Positions 33,318 to 42,462 of a stretch of DNA of 43,781 bases are shown in pieces. Each line of letters starts with the position of its first letter. Positions within the stretch are counted from its first letter, which is position 1. Source of the DNA: an uncultured Flavobacteriales bacterium. Its GTDB lineage: Bacteria > Bacteroidota > Bacteroidia > CAIKAF01. The notes under the pieces were generated by a model. It was not told where the DNA came from, did not search any database, and saw nothing but the letters and a program-made list of their open reading frames with translations. The stretch is taken from contig CAILUT010000005.1 in assembly GCA_903837495.1 (NCBI GenBank), positions 1-43,781 on the forward strand. Reading direction: 5' to 3'. Position numbers and translations under genes: made by a program.

Positions 33318-34994
33318 ATGAAGTTGTTTTTTGCCCGATTGCTCTTTGGCCTTTTGCCCTTTCTTTTGGCCCAACCCCTCCGCGCTCAATTTCTACAATC
33401 CGATTCGGACGACCGATTAAAACAATGGGTGGAATACTTGGCCTCCGATGCGCTTGAAGGCCGCCTTACCGGCAGTCAAGGCGAAAAAATGGCCTTTGAT
33501 TTCTTGTCGGAAAAATTCCAAGAATGGACCTTATCTCCCGCCCAAGGCGATAAATTCACCCAAGCCTTTGAATTCACCTGGGAAATTCTTCCCAGTCCGG
33601 AAGCCACTATAGAATGGGAAGCAAACGGCGACCGAACCGCCCTGAACGCTTACCCCATATCCGGCTGCGGCGAGGCCCTTATGCCCGGCACGGAATTCCT
33701 GAATTTGGGCTTTGGAATTGAAGATACCGCCAATGGCCATTCCGATTACCCATCGGCCTCAGATTTAGGCGGAAAGGTGTTTTTAATTGAGGCCGGCAGC
33801 CCCAAAAGCGACAATCCACATGCCGATTTTTCGCGCTGGACCCTGCTGGAACGTGCCCGTTTGGCCGCCCAACGCGGAGCCGGTGCTGTTTTATTTTACG
33901 GCGGAACCTCGGACGACAGTCCCTCAAAAACCATTGACCCCCACATTCATGCCATGCCAATTCCTGTTTGGTATTGCCTAGATGCTTTGCCCCAAAGCAA
34001 TGAGCCTGCTTTGATCTGGATAAACAGCTCCCTAAACCGAATCAAAAAAACCGGACACAATGTGGTGGCCGATTTAATCCGAAACAAAAACCTGCCTACC
34101 CTAATCGTTGGAGCGCACTACGACCATTTGGGCTGGGGCGAACGCGGCAGCCTGTACCGAGGCGAAAAGGCCATCCACAACGGAGCCGACGACAATGCCT
34201 CTGGCACCGCCTTAATGCTTGAATTGGCCCGATTCCTTGCCCAAACTAAAGACAAGCGATTTCTGCGCTTCAACTACCGATTTATAGGATTCTCTGGCGA
34301 AGAACTTGGTCTTTTAGGTTCAAAAGCCTTTGTTGAAGGGCCCGCTTTTCAACGGGAAGGCCTGTTAACCATGTTCAATATGGATATGGTAGGCCGCTTA
34401 GACCTACAAGAAAAAACCCTTCAAATACATGGAGCCGGCACCTCTCCGCGCTGGGCAACCCTGCTCGACAGCCTTAAACCCATCGGTTTGAAAATCAAAA
34501 CCAGCGAAAGCGGAATAGGGCCCAGCGACCACACTTCGTTTTATTTGCAAGATTTGCCCGTCTTGCATTTCTTTTCGGGCACCCACGACGACTACCACAA
34601 ACCCAGCGACGACCCCCATACCCTAAATTACCGTGGCATGACCGACATCGGAAACTACATGCTTCGAATCATAGCCCATGTTCCCGATGTGCTTCCCTTT
34701 AGCAAAACCAAAGCCCCCGAACAAGGAAAAAGCAAATTCAAAGTAACCTTGGGCGTGGTTCCCGATTACGGCTGGGAGAAAAAAGGCATGCGCATTTCGG
34801 GAGTTACCGAAGGCAAACCCGCAGCTCTTGCCGGACTGCAAAAAAACGATGTTGTGCTTCAATTGGGCGACCGCCCCGTTGACGATATTTATGGATACAT
34901 GGCTGCCCTGGGAAAATTTAAAAAAGGCGACCAAACAACGGTACGGATTTTGAGAGAAGAAAATCCTCTCACCTTCAAAATCACCTTCGAATAA
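33318..34994 (+). CDS. M28 family aminopeptidase with PDZ domain
   Basis: From ATG 33318 (MKLFFARLLFGLLPFLLAQP, signal peptide) the 558-aa protein carries the M28 zinc ligands: GAHYDHLGWGE (about 264-274), GADDNASGTALML (about 288), FSGEELGLLGSKAF (about 325), NMDMVGRLD (about 352) and DHTSFYLQDLPVLHFF. A PA-like insert lies between the N-terminus and the catalytic core (GAGAVLFYGG). A C-terminal PDZ-type domain follows (GMRISGVTEGKPAALAGLQ, NDVVLQLGDRPV). It probably acts in the periplasm or outside. Its stop overlaps the next ATG (TAATG), so the following gene is coupled. Confidence 0.93.
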   Translation: MKLFFARLLFGLLPFLLAQPLRAQFLQSDSDDRLKQWVEYLASDALEGRLTGSQGEKMAFDFLSEKFQEWTLSPAQGDKFTQAFEFTWEILPSPEATIEWEANGDRTALNAYPISGCGEALMPGTEFLNLGFGIEDTANGHSDYPSASDLGGKVFLIEAGSPKSDNPHADFSRWTLLERARLAAQRGAGAVLFYGGTSDDSPSKTIDPHIHAMPIPVWYCLDALPQSNEPALIWINSSLNRIKKTGHNVVADLIRNKNLPTLIVGAHYDHLGWGERGSLYRGEKAIHNGADDNASGTALMLELARFLAQTKDKRFLRFNYRFIGFSGEELGLLGSKAFVEGPAFQREGLLTMFNMDMVGRLDLQEKTLQIHGAGTSPRWATLLDSLKPIGLKIKTSESGIGPSDHTSFYLQDLPVLHFFSGTHDDYHKPSDDPHTLNYRGMTDIGNYMLRIIAHVPDVLPFSKTKAPEQGKSKFKVTLGVVPDYGWEKKGMRISGVTEGKPAALAGLQKNDVVLQLGDRPVDDIYGYMAALGKFKKGDQTTVRILREENPLTFKITFE

Positions 34995-36586
34995 TGACCA
35001 CGCACATCCGCCTTCTATTTCTGTTTTTTATTCTGCTGCCCAGCTTTTCGGCCTGGGCCCAAACTCCCACCAAAACCGAATCGGAATACGAACGCTACGT
35101 ACGGCAACAGCAGGCTTCTTTTCAAACCTTTGCCGAACGCCGAGAACAAGAAATGGACTCCCTGCGGCAGGCCGCCAACAAAGCGTTTAACGCCATGCTG
35201 AACAGGGAATGGAAAGAAGCCGAAAGCAAAAAAATCAGTTCCCCCTACCCGCGCCCCAAACCGGTTGAGCCGCCCAGAGCGGAAGAAAAAAAACAAGGGG
35301 AAGTTCAGTTGGTAGATAAAACAAAAAAAGAAAAAACAGTTGCCCCCAATAGAAACCGGGAAAACGAGGACCGCGTTCCGGCAGAAGAATCCAAACCTAC
35401 AAAAGCCCCTCCCATACCGGTGGAGCCAGCCCAAGCCGACCTGCCCGAAGTAAAACCCGTTCCCGAGCAAAAAGACGAACAGACCGAAGATCTGTCGGCC
35501 TTTCGCGACCTTGTCCTTGAAAACGTGCAAGCCTTTGGTTGGGATTGGTATATGCCGTCCATCACGCCTGGTTTTGATGCTCCCCAAGGCCCCATCAACG
35601 ACAAAACGATTGCGGCGGCTTACGCCCGTTGGATAGGCAGCGATCAGGAGCAATTGCTGGGGTATTTTAAAGCTTCGCAAAAAAAGTTCAATCTAAACGA
35701 CTGGGCTCTGCTCCTGCTTATCCGCAAACTTTCCGGCAAACTGGGCCACGACCCGGCTCAGTCTGCCGTTTTTGAGTGGTTTTACCTAACACAACTGGGC
35801 TACGATGCCATTTTAATGTATTCAGACCGGGAAGTATATGCCGGGCTGTGCTTTGCCGAAAAGGTATATGGGCGGTTCTTAGAAAAAGACGGGAAACGCT
35901 ATCTAATGCCCGAAGGGGCCCCTGCCAAACCTTACTATACCTACCAAAACCAAAACAGCTTTGCAAGCCGTCCCATTGAATTTAAAAATTTGGGGGCGGT
36001 GCAGGTAAACAGCGCGGGCAAAGAACGGTTGTTTGCTTTTCAGGTTCTTGGAAATGCCTACAAACTGCCCTTAAGTTACAACCCAGGTCGGGTGCAATTG
36101 TACGCGTCGTTGCCACAATCTGACATTCCATTTTATTTGAGCAACCGAGCTGCAGAATCCTGGTTGGGGGAAGCCAACCACCAAAAAATATCCAAAGAAC
36201 TCAGCCGATTTTCAAAGCCTATGGACAAGCTTAGGTTTTTGCATGCCTTGGTATTGCAGGGAATTCCATACCAAACCGACCAAGAGCAATTTGGAAAGGA
36301 AAAATTTTGCCTAACGGAAGAGACCTTGGATTATCCTTATGCCGATTGCGAGGACCGTTCCTTTTTGTTAAACCGGCTGATTCAGACCTTCACGAATTGG
36401 AAAACCATTGGGGTGCGATTTCCCAACCATTTGGCTTTGGCTGTGGCGCTGGATCCTGAACCGGGCATGGATGTTCTTAAGTACAAGGGGCGGCAGTGGG
36501 TGTATTGCGACCCGACGTATTTTGGTGCGGATGTAGGGCGTGTTCCGGCACAGTATGGGCAGGTGGGCTGGGTGGCGGTGGACTGA
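34994..36586 (+). CDS. secreted transglutaminase-like cysteine protease/peptidase domain protein
   Basis: The 530-aa product starts with a signal peptide (to about 23). A charged region with coiled-coil and Pro/Glu/Lys-rich linker character follows (residues 25-165). The C-terminal third has the transglutaminase-like triad: Cys in YADCEDRSFLL (about 451), His in PNHLALAV (about 477) and Asp in YCDPTYFGADVG (about 504). It is coupled to the M28 peptidase by TAATG, so the two probably work together in the periplasm. The substrate is unknown. The middle region (180-400) is not recognised. Confidence 0.88.
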   Translation: MTTHIRLLFLFFILLPSFSAWAQTPTKTESEYERYVRQQQASFQTFAERREQEMDSLRQAANKAFNAMLNREWKEAESKKISSPYPRPKPVEPPRAEEKKQGEVQLVDKTKKEKTVAPNRNRENEDRVPAEESKPTKAPPIPVEPAQADLPEVKPVPEQKDEQTEDLSAFRDLVLENVQAFGWDWYMPSITPGFDAPQGPINDKTIAAAYARWIGSDQEQLLGYFKASQKKFNLNDWALLLLIRKLSGKLGHDPAQSAVFEWFYLTQLGYDAILMYSDREVYAGLCFAEKVYGRFLEKDGKRYLMPEGAPAKPYYTYQNQNSFASRPIEFKNLGAVQVNSAGKERLFAFQVLGNAYKLPLSYNPGRVQLYASLPQSDIPFYLSNRAAESWLGEANHQKISKELSRFSKPMDKLRFLHALVLQGIPYQTDQEQFGKEKFCLTEETLDYPYADCEDRSFLLNRLIQTFTNWKTIGVRFPNHLALAVALDPEPGMDVLKYKGRQWVYCDPTYFGADVGRVPAQYGQVGWVAVD

Positions 36587-36603
36587 GTCATTCCCGTTTT
36601 CAT

Positions 36604-38133
36604 TCACTTCTTCCCCCAACTCCCCTTATCCAAACTCCGGTATTGAATTGCCTCGGCCACATGCTGTTGTTCAATCCGTTCCGAGGCCTCTAAATCGGCT
36701 ATGGTTCGGGCTACTTTAAGTATGCGGTCGTAGGCCCGAGCGGAAAGCTGCATCCGTGTCATGGCTAATTCCAGCAAGCGCTTCCCGCCTGCATCGGGTT
36801 GGCATTCTTCGCGAACCTGTGCCGGACTCATTTGGGCATTGTAGTAAACCGACTTGTCTTGCCGCCGGCCTAAACCATACCGCCGTGCCTGAACCACCCG
36901 CTCCCGAACGATCGCGCTGTTTTCCTGGCTGGGTGCATCCATCAATTCCTTCAATTCAACCGGAACCACTTCCAATTGAACATCTATCCGATCCATTAGG
37001 GGGCCACTGATTCTACCCAAATAGCGCTCAATGGTTATTTTTCCACATTCACAGGCCTTTTGAGGATTGTTGTAATGCCCACAGGGGCATGGGTTCATGG
37101 CGGCCACCAACATAAATCCAGCCGGAAAACTCACCGTCATCTTAGATCGTCCAATCACCACCACCCTATCTTCCAAGGGTTGCCGCATCACCTCCAAAGC
37201 GGTCCGCTTAAATTCGGGCAATTCATCTAAAAACAACACCCCATGGTGGGCCAAGGAAATTTCGCCCGGTTTGGGCTGGCTCCCCCCTCCCGTTAATGCC
37301 ACTTCCGAAATGGTGTGGTGGGGGCTGCGAAAAGGCCTGCTTGTCAACAGTCCGCTTTGGCCTTTGCCTACCGCTACGCTGTGTATTCTCGAAACCTCTA
37401 AGGCCTCTTCCCTGGTCATGGGAGGCAAAATGCCCGGTAGGCGCTTGGCCAGCATGGTTTTGCCGCTTCCCGGCGGACCAATCATCATCATGTTGTGCCC
37501 CCCAGCTGCGGCCACTTCCATGGCCCGTTTTACCCCTTGCTGCCCTTTAACCTCCGAAAAATTGGGACCAAAACCCGGTCCGCTGTCCAAAAGCAAGGAA
37601 TCGGCAACTTGAATGGATACCGGCCTTTGGCCCATTAGTTCCTCGCAAACTTGCCGCAAATGAACCGCCGGCCGAATTTCTATTTCGGTAACCACCGAAG
37701 CCTCTTTGGCGTTTTGATGGGGCAATATCGCTGTTTTCAAACCCAATTTGGCCGCCAACAAGGCCATGGGCAATGCCCCTCGAATGGGCAATATGCTGCC
37801 GTCCAGCGACAATTCCCCCATAATTAAGCAAGCCCCAAGGGGCTCGGCCGGAATTTGCCCCGAAGCGGCCAACATTCCCAATGCAATGGGCAAATCGTAG
37901 GCGGCACCCTCTTTTCGAATGTCGGCGGGAGCCATATTCACCGTGATTTTCTTCCCCGGTCGTTTGAATCCGCTGTGGTGCAAGGCCGCTTCTATCCTGC
38001 GCTCGCTCTCCTTAACGGCATTGTCAGGAAGTCCAACCAAATAAAACCGAAATCCATCGGCTGCATGTACCTCAAGTGTGATGGGAATGGCCTCAATACC
38101 ATACAAAGCCGCCCCTGTAATTTTTACGAGCAT
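36604..38133 (-). CDS. comM: YifB/ComM family Mg-chelatase-like AAA+ ATPase
   Basis: The 509-aa protein has the ComM layout. The N-terminal ChlI-like domain holds GLPDNAVKESERRIEAAL and INMAPADIRKEGAAYDLPIA-like blocks. The AAA+ core has Walker A GPPGSGKTMLAKRLPGILPP (about 218-237), LAHHGVLFLDELPEFKR and MNPCPCGHYNNP, and the C-terminal Mg-chelatase domain has LSARAYDRILKVARTIADLE. In bacteria with natural transformation, ComM is a branch-migration helicase that extends recombining strands. It is convergent with the preceding gene, 17 nt apart. Confidence 0.95.
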   Translation of the reverse strand: MLVKITGAALYGIEAIPITLEVHAADGFRFYLVGLPDNAVKESERRIEAALHHSGFKRPGKKITVNMAPADIRKEGAAYDLPIALGMLAASGQIPAEPLGACLIMGELSLDGSILPIRGALPMALLAAKLGLKTAILPHQNAKEASVVTEIEIRPAVHLRQVCEELMGQRPVSIQVADSLLLDSGPGFGPNFSEVKGQQGVKRAMEVAAAGGHNMMMIGPPGSGKTMLAKRLPGILPPMTREEALEVSRIHSVAVGKGQSGLLTSRPFRSPHHTISEVALTGGGSQPKPGEISLAHHGVLFLDELPEFKRTALEVMRQPLEDRVVVIGRSKMTVSFPAGFMLVAAMNPCPCGHYNNPQKACECGKITIERYLGRISGPLMDRIDVQLEVVPVELKELMDAPSQENSAIVRERVVQARRYGLGRRQDKSVYYNAQMSPAQVREECQPDAGGKRLLELAMTRMQLSARAYDRILKVARTIADLEASERIEQQHVAEAIQYRSLDKGSWGKK

Positions 38134-38348
38134 CGCGTTTCAAATTAAGTAAACGCCGGGGCAACTTCGACAGCTCAAAGGTACGAAGGTGCAACCAATG
38201 TGTCAAGTTCCCCATTGACAAACCTTGGCATCGCAACAAACCCTGATTTTTAGAACAACACATTGAAACGCCTGCCCTGAAACCGGAGCGCAGACTATGA
38301 ATTTAGCCTATCCGCCCGTTCTTAATCTTAGCGTCACCTTCCTTTTTC

Positions 38349-38356
38349 TATTTTTG
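38349..38356 (+). promoter_or_regulatory. -7 promoter motif of the lectin-like gene
   Basis: TATTTTTG matches TAnnTTTG, 17 nt before ATG 38374. Confidence 0.5.
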
Positions 38357-38373
38357 GTAGATATTGTTGTTTT

Positions 38374-39513
38374 ATGGTCCGAATCCTATTGCTATTTTTT
38401 GGTCTATTCCCTTGCAGCACCCTTATTTCTCAAGGCGTTTTGATTGGTGGCACGCCGCCCGCCCAACCCGATTCCTCGGCCCTGCTCGAAATACGGGCTC
38501 AAAACCGCGGCTTTTTACCTCCACGCCTTACCCCCGCTCAGCGGGATTCCATTGTTCAACCCGCCATTGGCCTGATGATTTTTAACCTGCAATCCAACTG
38601 CTTGAATTTTTACACAGGAGCGTATTGGTCTGAGGTCTGTGGCAGCTGCCAACCCCAACCCAGCCCTGCCTTGGCAGGCCAGCCCTCCAACCCGTCCATC
38701 AGCCAATGGGACACCGTTTTTCAAGCCGACTTCAACAACAACCAGGTGCCGCCCAACGTGAGCATGGCCGGAACCGCCACCGTTACCGGCGGGCTATTGC
38801 AGCTTACTCCCAATCAATCCAACACCGCCGGCAGGGTGGTTCTGCAACACGCTTCTCCTTCGCCCAGCTCGGAAAACTACGAGGTCTATTTTGACATGTA
38901 CCACGGGGGCGGCTCTGGAGCCGATGGACATACCGTTATTTTTGGCGATTCTCTGCAGATGGTAAATGTCTTGAACAACAGCTCGGCCAGCCAAACGCTG
39001 TCCGTAGATTTCTGCTCTTACAACAATTCTAGCTATTGCAATCGAATCAGCGTTAGTTACAACAACGTGTCGTTGGCCTTTTCGCAGCCCTTTACATGGC
39101 GAAACACGACGGTACCCGTTAAAATTGAATTGAATTCCACCGGATTAGCTGGGGTTTGGATCAACAACAGCCTAGTGTTAGGTCCCACCGCTTTGCCTTC
39201 AGCCTGGGCGAACACCAATAAAACAACCTGGAAATGGGGATTTACCGGCTATTGTGGGGGATTAGATGATTTTCACCGCTTGGACAATATTTTAATTCGC
39301 TGTGCTACGCGGTACTCCCTAAACTTGGCTGCGACACCCCCCGCAATCGGTACTGGAAGCTGGTCGGTTTTGTCGGGCCAAAATGGACAAGTTTCCAATC
39401 CAACCCAATCCAACAGCTCCTTTTCAGGGCAAATGGGCGAGCCCTATTCGTTGGAGTGGCAGGTTTCAAACGCATGTGGAACGGTTTCAGACAGCCTTTC
39501 TTTTTCCCATTAA
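38374..39513 (+). CDS. secreted protein with lectin-like beta-sandwich domain
   Basis: The 379-aa protein has a signal peptide (to about residue 20). A short Bacteroidota N-terminal module follows (SALLEIRAQNRGFLPPRLTP, GLMIFNLQSNCLNFYTGAYW). The central L-type-lectin-like or LamG-like domain (about 110-310) has QADFNNNQVPPNV and YEVYFDMYHGGGSGADGHTV. No T9SS sorting domain is visible at the C-terminus, which ends with a PKD-like remnant (WQVSNACGTVSDSLSF), so the gene may be shortened. The role is probably surface or extracellular glycan binding; this is inference from fold-like patterns. Confidence 0.72.
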   Translation: MVRILLLFFGLFPCSTLISQGVLIGGTPPAQPDSSALLEIRAQNRGFLPPRLTPAQRDSIVQPAIGLMIFNLQSNCLNFYTGAYWSEVCGSCQPQPSPALAGQPSNPSISQWDTVFQADFNNNQVPPNVSMAGTATVTGGLLQLTPNQSNTAGRVVLQHASPSPSSENYEVYFDMYHGGGSGADGHTVIFGDSLQMVNVLNNSSASQTLSVDFCSYNNSSYCNRISVSYNNVSLAFSQPFTWRNTTVPVKIELNSTGLAGVWINNSLVLGPTALPSAWANTNKTTWKWGFTGYCGGLDDFHRLDNILIRCATRYSLNLAATPPAIGTGSWSVLSGQNGQVSNPTQSNSSFSGQMGEPYSLEWQVSNACGTVSDSLSFSH

Positions 39514-39608
39514 AAAGAAATGGGCCAAGCACCTTACTGTTTTAATTCCACCATGCCGTCCATCTAAGCAATGGAAAATGAAACACAAAACAGCTTCGAA
39601 TTCGGTGC

Positions 39609-41063
39609 TTATTTCTTGGCAGGCGTAGGGGGTGTAATTCCATATTGGCAGAGCAAATAACTCAATGAAGCAACCGCCGCTGCACCCAATTCCAATTCCC
39701 GCTTATGCACGTTTTCAAACCGGTCGGTTTCGGCATGGTGAACATCAAAGTACCGTTGAGAATCGGGCAAAAAGCCAAACAAAGCTGCCCCAGTAGAGTG
39801 CAACTTTCCAACATCTGCACCGCTTCCCTCTGTGGTAATCAATTGCAATTGATAGGGCGTTAGGGCTTCCGAAAATCGATCTAAAAACTGCTTTGCTGCC
39901 GAACCTCCCAAACCCTGGGCATCGTACGAAAACCCTCGTGGGGTAAACCCTCCTCGATCCGATTCAATAGCCGCCACATGTAGAATTCCTTTGGTTTGCT
40001 CCTGAGCGGCGAACTCGGCATAGGCCTCGGCCCCCATTCCTCCATTTTCTTCGTTCATAAACAGCACACATCTAAAACTCCGCTTTGGGCGAACCGGCAT
40101 TTTGGCTAAAATCCTCAAGGCTTCGATGCTGTGGATGCAACCGGCGCCATCGTCATGGGCCCCTTCTCCGGTATCCCAGCTATCCAAATGTCCACCCGCC
40201 ACCACAATTTCGTTCGGAAATTGCCTGCCCCGAAGTTCTCCAATGACGTTGTAGGAAGGTTTCATTCCTAAATCGCGGCAGCTGAGCCGCAGCCCAACCC
40301 GCACCGAAGCCGAAGCAGCCAACATCTGCGAAAGCCTGCCTGCCTCAACTGTTGAAATGGCCAATCCGGGGATTTTCAGCTCTGAACGGTAAATCATAAC
40401 CCCCGTATGCGGATGGTGGTCCTCGCTTAGCGTCAAAGAACGTACCAGCACAGCAACAGCCCCTTTTTTTCCTGCCTCATCGGCCCCAAACACCCTGTTG
40501 CCTCCACAGGCCCCATACGAAGCAAAGGTATTGACGTTGCGGGGCTCCATGGCCTCGTTTAAAAACACGATTTTGCCGGCAATCTGCTCGGCGGGAGCCG
40601 ACTTTAATGCCTCAATGCCTGGCAATTCAACAACCTCAGCCTCCAACCATTGACCGTTTGTACCAATTGAGCCGCCCAAAGCAACGGCCTCCAAAGGCCG
40701 TTGGCTGCCCGGGCTTTTCAGCAAAACCTGGGTTTCACCCCGCTCCCAAGCGGGGACCATCACAGGTTGAAGCCAAACCGTATCGGCGCCGGCCTCTTTT
40801 AGCATTTGAGCGGTTAAATGCACCGCCTTTTCGGCATTTTCGCTGCCGCTAAGCCGAGCCGGGGCTTCTTTGCATAAGCGCCGAAGGTTCTCGTACGCTG
40901 CTCCGTTCACCAAGGCCCGATCGTAAATTTCCCGTACGGCATCTGCATCCGTTGGCTTAAATTCCTGAGCCCTTCCTAGCCCAAAACCCAAGGTCAAAAA
41001 ACCCAATACTAGGGATAGAACCCTAAGCTCGATGCCGCAAAAAGTAAAAATCCGCATATTCAT
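39609..41063 (-). CDS. M28 family carboxypeptidase Q-like peptidase
   Basis: The 484-aa protein carries a signal peptide (to about residue 32), a PA-type domain in the middle (IAGKIVFLNEAM) and the M28 core: VVAGGHLDSWDTGEGAHDDG, FMNEENGGMGAEAY, AAIESDRGGFTP and the C-terminal histidine in YFDVHHAETDRFE. These are the five zinc ligand positions of plasma glutamate carboxypeptidase-type M28 enzymes. The start is ATG 41063, with ATG 41057 also possible. It likely works in the periplasm or outer membrane on short peptides. Confidence 0.93.
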   Translation of the reverse strand: MNMRIFTFCGIELRVLSLVLGFLTLGFGLGRAQEFKPTDADAVREIYDRALVNGAAYENLRRLCKEAPARLSGSENAEKAVHLTAQMLKEAGADTVWLQPVMVPAWERGETQVLLKSPGSQRPLEAVALGGSIGTNGQWLEAEVVELPGIEALKSAPAEQIAGKIVFLNEAMEPRNVNTFASYGACGGNRVFGADEAGKKGAVAVLVRSLTLSEDHHPHTGVMIYRSELKIPGLAISTVEAGRLSQMLAASASVRVGLRLSCRDLGMKPSYNVIGELRGRQFPNEIVVAGGHLDSWDTGEGAHDDGAGCIHSIEALRILAKMPVRPKRSFRCVLFMNEENGGMGAEAYAEFAAQEQTKGILHVAAIESDRGGFTPRGFSYDAQGLGGSAAKQFLDRFSEALTPYQLQLITTEGSGADVGKLHSTGAALFGFLPDSQRYFDVHHAETDRFENVHKRELELGAAAVASLSYLLCQYGITPPTPAKK

Positions 41064-41283
41064 AGCTGTGAAAATAAGCCCAATACTACAAAAAGCAAGG
41101 GGATTGAAGCCGATGCGCTTGGCATTATAATCTGCCGGGAAGAATTTTTGGGTTTGAAAAGCTTAACTCTGAAATTAGATTCAATGATGGCCGTTTGTAT
41201 TCTAGAATCAAATGAACTTTTTAAAATCTGTGGTGAGTACGTTTGCTTTTGAAAGTACTGAATAAAATAATGTCTAGAAGAAT

Positions 41284-41655
41284 TTAATTTGTAAACTCAA
41301 TGATATGTGCACTTACTGTAACCGTCTTTTGAACAAAAAATGGCAGGATAAAGGTGACGTGGCTTTCATGAGTAACATTAATGATAGCCCTTGCTTTTCC
41401 AGCCATAAAAGCATGCTCCAACATATTTGATTTGGCTTTATCAACTAATGCTTTGTTAGTTATACCTCCTATACCTAAAAAATATGTTGCAGTTGAACTT
41501 CCACTAACTCTTTCAACCACCTCGAAATTCTTCATGCTTAAGTTAACAACAGAGGAATTACTATTAACATTTGAAACATATGCCGAATGAATACCGCAAC
41601 TGCTCAGGAAAAGAAAGAAAAGAGAAAATAGAAGAGCGTTTTTAAAATTAATCAT
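41284..41655 (-). CDS. small lipoprotein, DUF6567-like
   Basis: The 123-aa protein has a lipobox (FLSSCG, Cys about residue 20), so it is a lipoprotein. The mature part (KNFEVVERVSGSSTATYFLG, IGGITNKALVDKAKSNML, RAIINVTHESHVTF, PFFVQKTVTVSAHIIEF) matches the pattern of DUF6567/TRL-like Bacteroidota lipoproteins as I recall it. The function is unknown. The preceding 220 bp (41064-41283) contain nothing recognisable. Confidence 0.75.
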   Translation of the reverse strand: MINFKNALLFSLFFLFLSSCGIHSAYVSNVNSNSSVVNLSMKNFEVVERVSGSSTATYFLGIGGITNKALVDKAKSNMLEHAFMAGKARAIINVTHESHVTFILPFFVQKTVTVSAHIIEFTN

Positions 41656-42247
41656 AATTTAATGCTGAAAAAAGAGAATGAAACTAAAAGAAACAAAATA
41701 GAATAATTTCAAAATTAATAATTTGGGGGGGATCTTTGGTATCTGAGGCCTTAGATTTTTGATGTGAATGGATTATTATAAATAGAGACGCACCACAACT
41801 GCAACAGAAGAATAGAACCGCTTGGTAAGCCTGCCTTATCCTGAAAAAAAACGCGGCATAAAAAAGTGGTTGTTTCCCGCCTTGCATTCCCTTTCCTTCG
41901 CCAACCTCTTAACTCAACTCTCCTTGAAAAAATGGGGAACCGCCATATCATCCGTCTCAGGCCCATAATTTCCGCCCCTCGACTTCAACAAAATTTCCTT
42001 AACCTGTTCCTGAAGGCAATTCTGAGCCCCCTGGGTGAAGCGAGAAATTGCTTTTCGGCTTTTCTGCGAACCCCCATCAAACTTCAGGCGAAAAGAACCC
42101 GAACAGAGCTTGGCCAATCCTTGTGTGAGAAAGCAAAAATCAACAAAAAAAGGTGTTTTCACTTGAGATGAGGGAAAGGTAAGGGGGCTTTTTTGCTTGT
42201 CAAGGGGAATGCATCGCTTAATTTAATTTTATGTGGCGAAAGGTCTT
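41656..42247. other. long gap without a supported gene
   Basis: About 590 bp lie between the lipoprotein gene and repeat copy D. Overlapping short frames on both strands (about 41866-42171) show no recognised protein and conflicting coding. A low-confidence minus-strand peptide (MKTPFFVDFCFLTQGLAKL...) cannot be supported. The composition is mixed, with no strong hairpins seen. Confidence 0.5.
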
Positions 42248-42397
42248 GGGCGGCCTGCGGTAGGGATTGAACAAGGTTGCCCGCAAGGGTGGCGGGGATT
42301 GCCCCGCGCGGCGCGGAGGCGACTTTAGGAGCCCCCGCAAGCCCGCTGGGGCAAACCCCGGCAACCGCGGACAACCTGTGAAAGCCCGCGACCGCCC
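42248..42397 (+). repeat. structured intergenic repeat, copy D
   Basis: It begins GGGCGGCCTGCGGTAGGG, holds ATTGAACAAGG and the core GCGGAGGCGACTTTAGGAGC, and ends GAAAGCCCGCGACCGCC. It lies 3' of rdgB on the opposite strand. Confidence 0.82.
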
Positions 42398-42462
42398 TTC
42401 AAAATTTTAAATAACAGGGCAAAAAAGTCCAAGCTAAACGGGATTTGAAAGCCAAATCCGTG

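Noticed and set aside
41866-42171. 101-aa plus and 82-aa minus frames in the long gap
   Set aside because: Both are unsupported and overlap each other; no family resemblance or start signal is visible.
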